NCBI RefSeq assembly: GCF_001427145.1
Contig: NZ_LMGL01000002.1
Span: 310,001-374,000 of the forward strand
Length of the DNA stretch: 64,000 nt
Direction: 5' to 3'
Origin: Microbacterium sp. Root166
GTDB lineage: Bacteria; Actinomycetota; Actinomycetes; Actinomycetales; Microbacteriaceae
This document shows, in pieces, positions 53,732-64,000 of the stretch. A program made the translations under genes and the position numbers. Below the pieces are notes generated by a model that did not search any database, was not told the DNA's origin, and worked only from the letters and a program-made list of their open reading frames with translations. Each line of letters begins with the position of its first letter. Within the stretch, counting starts at the first letter, position 1.

Positions 53732-55804
53732 GTGACCGCCGAGTATTCCGCCCACCATCTTCAGGTTCTCGAAGGGCTCGAAGCGGTCCGCAAGCGCCCG
53801 GGCATGTACATCGGCTCGACCGACTCCCGCGGGCTCATGCACTGCCTGTGGGAGATCATCGACAACTCCGTCGACGAGGCCCTCGGCGGACACGGCTCGC
53901 GGATCGAGATCCTGCTGCACTCGGATGGCAGCGTCGAGGTCCGTGACCGCGCGCGCGGCATCCCGGTCGACATCGAACCGCGTACCGGACTGTCCGGCGT
54001 CGAGGTGGTCTTCACGAAGCTCCACGCCGGCGGCAAGTTCGGCGGCGGCTCGTACGCGGCATCGGGCGGACTGCACGGTGTCGGAGCCTCCGTGGTCAAC
54101 GCGCTCTCCGAGCGGCTCGACGTCGAGGTCGACCGCGGCGGCAAGACGTGGGCGATGTCCTTCCACCGCGGCGAGCCCGGCATCTTCGCCAACGGCTCGC
54201 CGTCCTCGGCCTTCACTCCGTTCGAGGAGCGCAGCGAGCTCCGCGTCGTCGGCAAGGCCGCCAAGGGCGTCACCGGAACCCGCATCCGCTACTGGGCGGA
54301 TCAGCAGATCTTCACGAAGGACGCCGCGTTCAGCTTCGCCGAGCTCGAGCAGCGCGCACGTCAGACGGCGTTCCTGGTGCCGGGGCTCGAGATCGTCATC
54401 CGCGACGAGCGCGAGGCCGAGCCGCTCGAGACGAGCTACCGGTTCGACGGCGGCATCTCCGAGTTCGCCGACTTCCTCGCGCCCGACGCGCCGATCACCG
54501 ACACGTGGCGGCTGACCGGCACGGGGACGTTCACCGAGACGGTCCCCGTCCTCCAGCCGACCGGCGCGATGGTGCCCACCGAGGTGGAGCGGGTGTGCGA
54601 GGTCGATGTGGCCGTCCGCTGGGGCACCGGGTACGAGACGACCTCCCGCTCGTTCGTCAACATCATCGCGACGCCCAAGGGCGGCACGCACCAGCAGGGC
54701 TTCGAGCTCGGCCTCATGAAGGTGCTGCGCACGCAGGTCGAGCAGAACGCGCGACGGCTGAAGTATGGCAGCAACGACAAGCTCGAGAAGGACGACATCC
54801 TCGCGGGGCTCAGTGCCGTCCTGACCGTGCGCCTCCCGGAGCCGCAGTTCGAGGGCCAGACCAAGGAGGTCCTCGGCACCCCGGCGGTGCGCCAGATCGT
54901 CGCGAACGTGGTGACGCGCGAGCTGACCGCCCGGTTCACGTCGCCCAAGCGCGACGACAAGGCGCAGACCTCGCTGCTGCTCGACAAGATCGTCGCCGAG
55001 ATGAAGGCGCGCATGTCGGCGCGTGCCCACAAGGAGACCCAGCGCCGCAAGAATGCGCTCGAGTCGTCGTCGCTCCCGGCGAAGCTCGCGGACTGCCGGA
55101 CTAACGAGGTCGAGGCCTCCGAGCTGTTCATCGTGGAGGGGGACTCCGCGCTCGGCACCGCCAAGCTCGCCCGCAACAGCGAGTACCAGGCGCTGCTGCC
55201 GATCCGCGGCAAGATCCTGAACGTCCAGAAGGCGTCCATCAGTGACATGCTCTCGAACGCCGAGTGCGCGGCGATCATCCAAGTGATCGGCGCCGGGTCC
55301 GGCCGCTCGTTCGACCTCGATGCCGCGCGCTACGGGAAGATCATCCTGATGAGCGACGCCGACGTCGACGGCGCGCACATCCGCACGCTGCTGCTCACGC
55401 TGTTCTTCCGCTACATGAGGCCGCTCATCGACGAGGGACGGGTGTACGCCGCGGTCCCGCCGCTGCACCGCGTCGTCGTCATGAATCCGGGCACCAAGCC
55501 GAACGAGACGATCTACACCTACTCCGAGCAGGAGCTCCACGCGCTGCTGACGAAGCTGACCAAGGCCGGCAAGCGCTGGCAGGAGCCCGTGCAGCGCTAC
55601 AAGGGCCTCGGTGAGATGGACGCCGATCAGCTGGCGACCACCACGATGGATCGCGCCGGCCGGACTCTGCGACGCGTGCGGATGCCGGATGCCGAGGCCG
55701 CGGCATCCGTGTTCGAACTGCTCATGGGCAACGACGTGGCTCCCCGCAAGGAGTTCATCGTGGACTCGAGCGACCGGCTCGGCCGGGAGCGCATCGACGC
55801 CTGA
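53732..55804 (+). CDS. parE: Topoisomerase IV subunit B (ParE)
   Basis: 690 residues from GTG 53732. ATPase (GHKL) domain with RPGMYIGST, IIDNSVDEALGGHG and the GLHGVGASVVNALS loop; then TOPRIM: FIVEGDSALGTAKLARN and MSDADVDGAHIRTLLLT. Compared with GyrB there is no obvious large insertion. Type IIA B subunit that decatenates chromosomes with ParC, encoded convergently next to it. ParE and GyrB are hard to separate by eye; the position beside parC supports ParE. Confidence 0.9.
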   Translation: MTAEYSAHHLQVLEGLEAVRKRPGMYIGSTDSRGLMHCLWEIIDNSVDEALGGHGSRIEILLHSDGSVEVRDRARGIPVDIEPRTGLSGVEVVFTKLHAGGKFGGGSYAASGGLHGVGASVVNALSERLDVEVDRGGKTWAMSFHRGEPGIFANGSPSSAFTPFEERSELRVVGKAAKGVTGTRIRYWADQQIFTKDAAFSFAELEQRARQTAFLVPGLEIVIRDEREAEPLETSYRFDGGISEFADFLAPDAPITDTWRLTGTGTFTETVPVLQPTGAMVPTEVERVCEVDVAVRWGTGYETTSRSFVNIIATPKGGTHQQGFELGLMKVLRTQVEQNARRLKYGSNDKLEKDDILAGLSAVLTVRLPEPQFEGQTKEVLGTPAVRQIVANVVTRELTARFTSPKRDDKAQTSLLLDKIVAEMKARMSARAHKETQRRKNALESSSLPAKLADCRTNEVEASELFIVEGDSALGTAKLARNSEYQALLPIRGKILNVQKASISDMLSNAECAAIIQVIGAGSGRSFDLDAARYGKIILMSDADVDGAHIRTLLLTLFFRYMRPLIDEGRVYAAVPPLHRVVVMNPGTKPNETIYTYSEQELHALLTKLTKAGKRWQEPVQRYKGLGEMDADQLATTTMDRAGRTLRRVRMPDAEAAASVFELLMGNDVAPRKEFIVDSSDRLGRERIDA

Positions 55805-55847
55805 GCAGGCATCGCTACGGTGACGAGGCCGCCACCAGCGGGAACGA

Positions 55848-58307
<2,460 letters not shown>

Positions 58308-58373
58308 GACGATGAGGCCTCGGGTGACGGCGGATCGGCGGGGGCCGTTCGCCGGTATGCGAGACTGGCCCCG

Positions 58374-59489
58374 ATGTCCCTCAGCCTACCCGCGGACCCG
58401 CCGCGAGCCCGGAGCCTCACCGGTGTCGTGCCGCAGATGGCGGCTGCGCTCTCCGGACGCTCGGAGTGGTTCGCCCCGGCCACCAGCGCCATCGTCTTCG
58501 TCATCGACGGCCTGGGCGCCGCGAACCTCTCGGGCCGGGCGGGGCACGCCCGCTTCCTCGCCCAGGCCGGCGGGAAGAAGGATGTCGCGCGCACCGTCTT
58601 TCCGGCCACCACCGCCTCCGCACTCTCGAGCCTCCTCACCGGCACGCTCCCGGGCGAGCACGGCATCGTGGGCTACCGGGCACGGATCCCGGGCACCGAC
58701 GAAGTAGTCAACCAGCTGCGCGGCTGGGACACCGACGGCCTGCCGCTCGAGTGGCAGCGGGCGACCCCGCTGACGGCCGCCGGGGACAGGCCCTACTTCG
58801 TCGTCTCCAAGCGCGAGTACATGGGCACCGGCTTCACCGCGGCCACGCAGGCCGGCGCCGAGTTCGTTCCCGCCGACGACCTCACCGAACGTGTTCTCAC
58901 CGCGGCGAGCCTGGCGGCGCGGCATCCCGGATCCCTGACGTACCTCTACGCGCCGGAACTGGATTCCATCGGGCACCGCCGCGGCTGGCAGTCCGACGAG
59001 TGGATCGCCGCGCTGGAGCGAGTGGATGCCGCGTCCCGCGCCCTCGCGGCTGCCCTCACCCGCGGCACCGGGGTCGTCGTCACCGCGGACCACGGCATGG
59101 TCGACGTGCCGCGTCACAAGCACATCCTGCTCGCCGAGGGGGACGACCTCCTCGACGGCGTGAGGCTCATCGGCGGGGAACCGCGCATGCTGCATCTGTA
59201 CACGGAGGCCGGAGCTGCCGAGAAGGTCCTCCAGGCATGGCAGGCGGCCGAGGAGTCACGCTCGTGGGTGGTCTCCCGCGACCAGCTGATCGGGTCCGGG
59301 CTCATGGGCGTCGTCGCCGACGAGGTGCGCGAGCGGATCGGCGACGTCGTCGTCGCAGCGCGTTCAGGAGTGGTCTACTACGACGACCGGCTCGCCGACA
59401 AGGGACCGCAGAACATGATCGGTCAGCACGGCTCGCTCACGGCCGAAGAGCGCATCGTCCCGCTGCTGCGCCTGGGCGCCTTCGCCTGA
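58374..59489 (+). CDS. Alkaline phosphatase-superfamily (NPP-like) phosphodiesterase
   Basis: 371 residues, no signal peptide. Metal-binding residues of the type I phosphodiesterase/nucleotide pyrophosphatase family: [11 protein letters not shown] (Asp45), [15 protein letters not shown] with the nucleophile Thr79 or Thr80, [10 protein letters not shown], and [12 protein letters not shown]. It hydrolyses phosphate esters of unknown identity in the cytosol. GAGACT at 58361-58366 may be its -10. Convergent with sepH. Confidence 0.88.
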   Translation: MSLSLPADPPRARSLTGVVPQMAAALSGRSEWFAPATSAIVFVIDGLGAANLSGRAGHARFLAQAGGKKDVARTVFPATTASALSSLLTGTLPGEHGIVGYRARIPGTDEVVNQLRGWDTDGLPLEWQRATPLTAAGDRPYFVVSKREYMGTGFTAATQAGAEFVPADDLTERVLTAASLAARHPGSLTYLYAPELDSIGHRRGWQSDEWIAALERVDAASRALAAALTRGTGVVVTADHGMVDVPRHKHILLAEGDDLLDGVRLIGGEPRMLHLYTEAGAAEKVLQAWQAAEESRSWVVSRDQLIGSGLMGVVADEVRERIGDVVVAARSGVVYYDDRLADKGPQNMIGQHGSLTAEERIVPLLRLGAFA

Positions 59490-59495
59490 GCCGGC

Positions 59496-60527
59496 TCAGT
59501 CGTCCGTCCGGGCGCCGAAGACGATTTCGTCCCACGAGGGCATCGACGTCCGTCCCTTGCGGCGGCCCGCTTCGGCCACGGCCGAGGAGGACTCCTCGTA
59601 GGCGGATTCCCGCACCTGCTCGGCAGGAGTCTCGTCGTAGCCGGGCTCGAGCGCATCGAACAGTGCGACGGGAGACTGCGACCGTGAGGGCGCCGCCTCG
59701 TCCGCGCCGGGAAGGGGCTCGCGCTGTCCGCGGCGGCGTCGGAGTGCCTCGAGCAGATCGGCGGTCTCTGCGGAGGTCACCGCGGGCTCGTTGGCCCGCT
59801 TGATAGCTGCTTCCTGCACCGCCGGGGCGGCGGGCGCAGGAAGGTCGGGCGACTCGAGGTCGGCGTCCGGTAGGCGCCGAGGGCCGAAGGCTCCGCTGTC
59901 GAAGCGGGAGTCGTCCTTGGGCTGCACGACGTCGAGCGCACGCAGCCGGGGGATGAGGCCGTCGGGCAGGGACCCCTGCCGCGAGAGCTGAACGGCGTCG
60001 GAGTTGAGGGGCGAGAGCGTGCTGCGGCGGGGGTCGAAGCCCCATCGCGCGTCGTGGTCGACGTCGTTCGCCGTGAACTCGAGCTTGATCACCCAGCCGG
60101 TCGGCTCTTTCCAGCTCGTCCAGCGCTCGCCCGAGGCGCCCGCCTCGTGGAGCTTCACGCGTACCGCGTTGCCGAATGTCGGCGGGGCGTCGTGATCGAG
60201 GTCGCTGCCGAGCAGCACCTGGACGGCGAGGGCCTGGCCGACGACGTGCTCGCGCTCGGCGAGGACCGGTCCTTCGAAGCGGGCGACGTCCTCGAGGCGT
60301 GCACCCAGCAGTTCGGCGACCTCCGTCGCCGACATTCCGGCGCGGATGTGCGACTGGATCTCACGCGGGCTGGGCCTGGCGGCCTGAGTGTCGCCGTCGC
60401 GGTCCCGTCGCGCCTTGCGCAGTTCGATCCGCAGTACGTCGTCGACGTCGAGCGCGAACCTCTCGCCCGACTCGGTGGCCAGGATGAGCTTGTCGTCCTC
60501 GGTTCCGATGACTTTGAGCTGTTCCAT
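59496..60527 (-). CDS. sepH: Septation protein SepH (DUF3071)
   Basis: 343 residues from ATG 60527 (MEQLKVIGTEDDKLILATES). The N-terminal DUF3071 domain of about 170 residues includes a predicted helix-turn-helix (SPREIQSHIRAGMSATEVAELLG); a disordered Glu/Ala/Pro-rich tail ends in MPSWDEIVFGA, the short conserved C-terminal motif. SepH of Streptomyces and Mycobacterium stimulates FtsZ assembly at division. GGAGGGGCG upstream. Divergent from the DUF4193 gene. Confidence 0.9.
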   Translation of the reverse strand: MEQLKVIGTEDDKLILATESGERFALDVDDVLRIELRKARRDRDGDTQAARPSPREIQSHIRAGMSATEVAELLGARLEDVARFEGPVLAEREHVVGQALAVQVLLGSDLDHDAPPTFGNAVRVKLHEAGASGERWTSWKEPTGWVIKLEFTANDVDHDARWGFDPRRSTLSPLNSDAVQLSRQGSLPDGLIPRLRALDVVQPKDDSRFDSGAFGPRRLPDADLESPDLPAPAAPAVQEAAIKRANEPAVTSAETADLLEALRRRRGQREPLPGADEAAPSRSQSPVALFDALEPGYDETPAEQVRESAYEESSSAVAEAGRRKGRTSMPSWDEIVFGARTDD

Positions 60528-60739
60528 GCGAACGCCCCTCCGATCCCTGCGTGTCCCGCCATGCTGACACAGCACGGCCCCCCGACCGGGAATATCGCGC
60601 GCGCGCCGTGAGTTTCACGGTTTCGCACGGCCGAGCACCTGTCCGACAGCATTTGCTTATTCGGATCCGGTCGTGCAAACTATCGCCGCCCCAAGGGGCG
60701 AGCGCACCCGCGATTATCCGGAAGTTGAGACGTTCACGC

Positions 60740-61033
60740 ATGGCCACCGATTACGACGCCCCCCGCAAGACCGAGGACGACAGCGAGTCGATCGAGGCTC
60801 TCAAGGAGCGCGTGCCAGACAAGCTCTCGGGAGCCGTCGACGTCGAGGACGCCGACAACCCGTCGGGCTTCGAGCTGCCCGGTGCAGACCTGTCCGACCT
60901 CGAGCTCGACGTCGTCGTGCTGCCCCCGCAGGAGGACGAGTTCACCTGCACCAACTGCTTCCTGGTGAAGCACCGCTCGCAGCTGGACCACGAGGCCTCC
61001 AGCGGCCCTATCTGCGCGGAGTGCGCAGCGTAG
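60740..61033 (+). CDS. DUF4193 small zinc-binding protein
   Basis: 97 residues from ATG 60740; the long open frame before it lacks homology. Very acidic, then FTCTNCFLVKHRSQLDHEASSG and ICAECAA: four cysteines as two CxxC, typical of DUF4193. Actinobacteria only; usually beside sepH and the dut/DUF3093 genes as here. Its last 26 bases overlap the end of the DUF3093 gene on the other strand. Confidence 0.88.
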   Translation: MATDYDAPRKTEDDSESIEALKERVPDKLSGAVDVEDADNPSGFELPGADLSDLELDVVVLPPQEDEFTCTNCFLVKHRSQLDHEASSGPICAECAA

Positions 61034-61496
61034 CCTGAGCCCGCCGCACGGCCGCCGCGAGGCGGTCGGGAGTGCGCGACGCGATGACCCACGACGGCGT
61101 CGGATCGTCGGGGTCCGTGATCGGAATGACCACGACTCCGTCGATCCCGCCGCGGATCACGTGCCACGACCGAGGGTCGAGGCCCGCGCCTCGCGCCTGC
61201 CGCGCCTCTTCGCCGCGGAGCACCTCCGGCATGCCGAGGTGCTCGACGCCGATGTGCGCGCGCCCTGCACGCAGCTCGCCCGCCCGCACGCGGACGACCG
61301 GGGCGCCGGCGACGAGCAGGGCGATCACCGCCACGCCGACGATCCCTCCGATCACGAGCGCGACGGTCGGATCGATCGGGGCGAACACGAGTGCTGCCAT
61401 CGGCGCCGCCACTGCGGCGCTGACCAGGACCCACAGGGATGGCCCGAGCCTCTCTCGGTAGTCCTCGGGCCCGACATTGTGCGCTGTCTTCTGCAT
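61008..61496 (-). CDS. DUF3093 membrane protein
   Basis: 162 residues from ATG 61496. Two membrane segments (about 22-43 and 45-65) then a soluble part with VRAGRAHIGVEHLG and DDPTPSWVIASRTPDRLAAAV, the signature end of DUF3093. Neighbour order DUF4193-DUF3093-dut-DUF3710-DUF3159 is conserved in many actinobacteria. Function unknown. The 3' ends overlap by 26 bases with DUF4193. Confidence 0.88.
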   Translation of the reverse strand: MQKTAHNVGPEDYRERLGPSLWVLVSAAVAAPMAALVFAPIDPTVALVIGGIVGVAVIALLVAGAPVVRVRAGELRAGRAHIGVEHLGMPEVLRGEEARQARGAGLDPRSWHVIRGGIDGVVVIPITDPDDPTPSWVIASRTPDRLAAAVRRAQATLRTPRR

Positions 61497-61502
61497 TACC
61501 CT
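61497..61502 (+). promoter_or_regulatory. -10 element (TACCCT), leaderless dut
   Basis: TACCCT, six bases before GTG 61509. Confidence 0.5.
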
Positions 61503-61508
61503 CGTTGG

Positions 61509-61961
61509 GTGACTGAAACGGTGGATGTCCTCATTATCGCCCCGGACGCTCCGGCCTATGCGCACCCGGGCGATGCGGGTGCCGATCTCGTCGCCGCCGA
61601 GGCGGTCAGGCTGGAACCCGGCCAGCGTGCCATGGTCGGTACCGGCGTGCGGATCGCCCTCCCCGAAGATCACGTCGCCTTCGTGGTGCCCCGCAGCGGG
61701 CTCGCGGCCAAGCACGGCATCACCGTGGTCAACTCGCCCGGCACGGTCGACGCCGGCTACCGCGGCGAGATCAAGGTCATCCTGCTCAACACCGATGCCC
61801 AGCACGCGCACGACATCGCGGTGGGCGACCGCATCGCGCAGCTCATCGTGATGCCCGTTCCCCGGGTTCGCTTCATTCCCGTCGAGGAGCTGCCCGACAG
61901 CGTCCGCGGCGAAGGCGGATTCGGATCGACCGGCTACAAGAAGGATGGAGTCCTCGCATGA
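61509..61961 (+). CDS. dut: dUTP diphosphatase
   Basis: 150 residues, GTG start. All five trimeric dUTPase motifs: DAGADL, PRSGLA, NSPGTVDAGYRGEI (catalytic Asp and Tyr), GDRIAQLIV and the C-terminal GEGGFGSTG. Removes dUTP and supplies dUMP. First gene of dut-DUF3710-DUF3159 with four-base overlaps. Confidence 0.97.
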   Translation: MTETVDVLIIAPDAPAYAHPGDAGADLVAAEAVRLEPGQRAMVGTGVRIALPEDHVAFVVPRSGLAAKHGITVVNSPGTVDAGYRGEIKVILLNTDAQHAHDIAVGDRIAQLIVMPVPRVRFIPVEELPDSVRGEGGFGSTGYKKDGVLA

Positions 61962-62557
61962 CCGACCCCACTCCCGGCGAAGGCCCGGGCGCCGAAGAAC
62001 TCGAGGATCGCGCCACCGCCGGCCCGTTCGACGAGTCCGAGGCCAACCCCGTCCGGCCGTACATCGACCTGGGCGGGATCAAGATCCTGCCGCGCGAGGG
62101 CCTCAACCTGCGCCTCGAAGTCGAGGAGCAGACGAAGCGCATCGTGGCCGTCGGTCTGGACTACGCGGGCTCGACCCTGCAGGTGCAGCCCTTCGCCGCA
62201 CCTCGCTCGACCGGCCTGTGGGCGGAGACGCGCGAGCAGATCCGCGGCCAGATCCGGCAGCAGGGAGGCCGCGTCGAAGAGCGCGAAGGCCCCCTCGGGC
62301 CGGAGCTCCTCGCAGAGGTGCCGGTCGTCGCGGGTCCCGAGGGCACCGCGGGCAAGCGCCTCGCGCGCTTCATCGGCGTGGACGGGCCGCGCTGGTTCCT
62401 GCGCGGCGTGATCGGCGGGGCCGCGACCTCCGATGTCGAGGCGGCCGCGGCCGTCGAGGAGCTCTTCCGCTCCATCGTCGTCGTGCGCGGCGGCTCTCCG
62501 ATGCCGCCCCGCGACCTCATCCCGCTGCGCATGCCGGCGACCCCGGGCACCGCGTGA
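61958..62557 (+). CDS. DUF3710 protein
   Basis: 199 residues, ATGA overlap with dut. No membrane segment. NPVRPYIDLGGIKILPREGLNLRLEVEEQ and WFLRGVIGG carry the DUF3710 pattern. Actinobacteria-specific, function unknown, always near dut. Confidence 0.88.
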   Translation: MTDPTPGEGPGAEELEDRATAGPFDESEANPVRPYIDLGGIKILPREGLNLRLEVEEQTKRIVAVGLDYAGSTLQVQPFAAPRSTGLWAETREQIRGQIRQQGGRVEEREGPLGPELLAEVPVVAGPEGTAGKRLARFIGVDGPRWFLRGVIGGAATSDVEAAAAVEELFRSIVVVRGGSPMPPRDLIPLRMPATPGTA

Positions 62558-63294
62558 GCGACCGTCCCGATCTCACACCGCCCGAGCCCGATCAGCCGAC
62601 CGCGTCGGACGTGCTGGGCGCGGCTCTCGGCGGCGCGGCCCGCAAGGCCGGCCTCGACCCGTCCGAGGGCAAGAGCACGGGCCATGTGGTCTGGACCGCG
62701 ATCGGCGGCATCCGCGGCATCCTGGAATCGGTCCTCCCGGGTCTCGTGTTCGTCATCACCTGGACGCTCACGTACGACGCGGAGGCCGGCACGGCGAATC
62801 TGCCGCTGAGCCTCGGGCTCTCGGTCGGCCTCGCGCTGGTGTTCACGGCGATCCGGCTGATCCAGCGCTCGAATGCCAGCGCCGCCATCGGCGGCCTGAT
62901 CGCCACGGGAGCGGCGGCCGGCCTGTCGCTGCTCACAGGTCGCGGCGAGGACAACTTCATCCCCGGCTTCATCACCAACATCGCCTACGGATCCGCCCTG
63001 CTGATCTCGGCGCTCGTCGGCTGGTCGCTGATCGGACTCGCTGTCGGCTTCCTGATGGGGGAGGGCACCGCCTGGCGACAGGACAAGCGCAAGCGCCGCG
63101 TCTTCTTCTGGCTCGCCATCGCGTGGGCGGGGCTCTTCGCGGCGCGGCTCATCGTCCAGGTCCCGCTGTACTTCGCGGGAGATGTGGCGGCACTGGGGAC
63201 GTTCAAGCTCATCATGGGGCTGCCGCTGTTCGCGCCGCTCGTCGCGGTCACATGGCTGGTCGTGAGGGCGCTCTATCCTGGGCCCTCGAAGTGA
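62554..63294 (+). CDS. DUF3159 membrane protein
   Basis: 246 residues, GTG start overlapping the DUF3710 stop (GTGA). Soluble N-terminus then five or six membrane segments (about 57-75, 84-100, 110-125, 148-170, 185-203, 212-235). SGKSTGHVVW-like opening and GRGEDNFIPGFITNI with NRIYGS-type loop fit DUF3159. Function unknown; some members are near tellurite or potassium genes in other actinobacteria. Confidence 0.86.
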   Translation: MSDRPDLTPPEPDQPTASDVLGAALGGAARKAGLDPSEGKSTGHVVWTAIGGIRGILESVLPGLVFVITWTLTYDAEAGTANLPLSLGLSVGLALVFTAIRLIQRSNASAAIGGLIATGAAAGLSLLTGRGEDNFIPGFITNIAYGSALLISALVGWSLIGLAVGFLMGEGTAWRQDKRKRRVFFWLAIAWAGLFAARLIVQVPLYFAGDVAALGTFKLIMGLPLFAPLVAVTWLVVRALYPGPSK

Positions 63295-63297
63295 TAC

Positions 63298-63321
63298 ATT
63301 TATCTTGATATCAAGATAAAT
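63298..63321. promoter_or_regulatory. Perfect 24-bp palindrome upstream of acnA
   Basis: ATTTATCTTGAT and its exact inverted copy, centred between 63309 and 63310, in an AT-rich island. A TAGGGT hexamer at 63330-63335 would be a -10 whose -35 falls inside the palindrome, so a bound dimeric repressor would block the acnA promoter. The regulator is not identified. Confidence 0.7.
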
Positions 63322-63430
63322 TCCCCGCGTAGGGTCTTAGGTGACCCTCACTAGCCGACTGCAGGCCGGCGCGGGAAGATGGGGAGTGCCGGATCCCGGC
63401 CAGCTCCCGCCGCCGACGAAGGAGACACAC

Positions 63431-64000
63431 GTGTCCACGGTTGACAGCTTCGGTGCCAAGAGCACCCTGACGGTCGGCAGCACCGACTACGAGATCTACC
63501 GCATCGACAAGGTCGACGGCTACGAGACTCTTCCGTTCAGCCTCAAGGTGCTGCTCGAGAATCTGCTCCGCACCGAAGACGGCGCGAACGTCACACAGGC
63601 GCAGATCCAGGCGCTCGGTTCGTGGGACGCCCAGGCCGAACCCGACACCGAGATCCAGTTCACGCCCGCGCGCGTCGTGATGCAGGACTTCACCGGTGTG
63701 CCCTGCATCGTCGACCTCGCCACCATGCGCGAGGCGATGGCGGCACTGGGCGGCGACGCCACCAAGATCAACCCGCTCTCGCCGGCCGAGATGGTCATCG
63801 ACCACTCCGTCATCGCCGACCTCTTCGGCACCGAGAACGCCCTCGAGCGCAACGTCGAGATCGAGTACGAGCGCAACGGCGAGCGGTACCAGTTCCTCCG
63901 GTGGGGCCAGACGGCCTTCGACGACTTCAAGGTCGTCCCGCCGGGCACCGGCATCGTCCACCAGGTGAACATCGAGCACCTCGCGAAGGTCATCTACGAC
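63431..64000 (+). CDS. acnA: Aconitate hydratase A, 5' part
   Basis: 190 codons from GTG 63431 to the window edge; continues outside. GAAGGAGA is an excellent ribosome site. The N-terminal aconitase/IRP blocks are present: [33 protein letters not shown] and [15 protein letters not shown]. The iron-sulfur cysteines lie beyond the window. TCA cycle, citrate to isocitrate. Palindrome-controlled promoter, about 90-base leader that contains TTAGGTGACCCTCAC (63338-63352), a weak iron-box match. Confidence 0.95.
   Translation, partial: MSTVDSFGAKSTLTVGSTDYEIYRIDKVDGYETLPFSLKVLLENLLRTEDGANVTQAQIQALGSWDAQAEPDTEIQFTPARVVMQDFTGVPCIVDLATMREAMAALGGDATKINPLSPAEMVIDHSVIADLFGTENALERNVEIEYERNGERYQFLRWGQTAFDDFKVVPPGTGIVHQVNIEHLAKVIYD

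Overview
The window is a gene-dense stretch of high-GC actinobacterial chromosome and looks like Microbacteriaceae, most likely Microbacterium or a close relative. The evidence is the strong G/C bias at third codon positions, frequent GTG starts, a set of actinobacterial small families (DUF3145, DUF4191, DUF4193, DUF3093, DUF3710, DUF3159, DUF7455, SepH), a polyphosphate glucokinase, two glutamine synthetases with GlnE between them, and a fabD-fabH-acpP-fabF cluster under a PucR/FasR-type regulator. I see no insertion sequence, prophage, CRISPR array or rRNA. Both ends are cut inside genes: a DsbA/FrnE-like protein on the left and aconitase on the right.

Layout. 1-6.4 kb: thiol oxidoreductase end, peroxidase, dusB-dgt-dnaG, an orphan ABC ATPase. 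6.4-10.6 kb: tRNA-Asn, two terminators, then a four-gene accessory operon (J-domain/pseudokinase fusion, VWA protein, adenylosuccinate-synthetase paralogue, NrtR-like Nudix regulator) behind a palindrome that covers its -10 element. 10.6-15.8 kb: def, a NIPA/DMT transporter, a CAT-anticodon tRNA, a DUF262-DUF1524 (GmrSD-like) defence protein, a 2OG-Fe(II) oxygenase-like protein. 15.9-24.2 kb: DUF3145, the fatty acid synthesis cluster, its regulator and aceE. 24.4-31.1 kb: tRNA-Val, an amino acid permease, a zinc-ribbon protein, a family A polymerase-like protein, and a two-gene surface operon (LAVTG-anchored protein plus DUF4012). 31.3-40.1 kb: rnpB, ppgK, glnA2-like gene, glnE, a muralytic-like secreted protein, glnA with tandem GlnR boxes, RDD protein. 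40.1-49.6 kb: DUF4191, a membrane protein of unknown function, sucB-lpdA-pepA, PAC2, the primary sigma factor. 49.6-53.3 kb: murT-gatD-like genes and two alanine-racemase-like genes. 53.3-64 kb: parE/parC, a phosphodiesterase, sepH, dut and several DUF genes, acnA.

The most unusual system is the operon at 49552-53329. Its GatD homologue has lost both amidotransferase catalytic residues (Cys to Gly93, His to Gln191). Its MurT homologue has lost the zinc ribbon but keeps the ATP site and the C-terminal Asp. The two alanine racemase homologues that follow have complementary defects: the first keeps the C-terminal Tyr domain but has Arg for the PLP lysine and lacks most of the barrel; the second keeps the barrel and lysine but lacks the Tyr segment. 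Because alanine racemase active sites form across the dimer interface, the pair could form one composite active site as a heterodimer. Microbacteriaceae have B-type peptidoglycan, in which the alpha-carboxyl of D-Glu is used for cross-bridging rather than being amidated. A repurposed MurT/GatD that attaches an amino acid there, with a dedicated racemase, would fit, but this is inference. A second candidate system is the accessory operon at 6715-10633.

Twelve protein-coding genes have a TANNNT hexamer ending 5-8 nt before the start codon, which suggests leaderless transcription is common here. Other regulatory signals are tandem GlnR boxes before glnA, a perfect 24-bp palindrome before acnA, an intercistronic hairpin between acpP and fabF, and a perfect 17-bp-stem hairpin inside the end of a coding region at 42191-42227.
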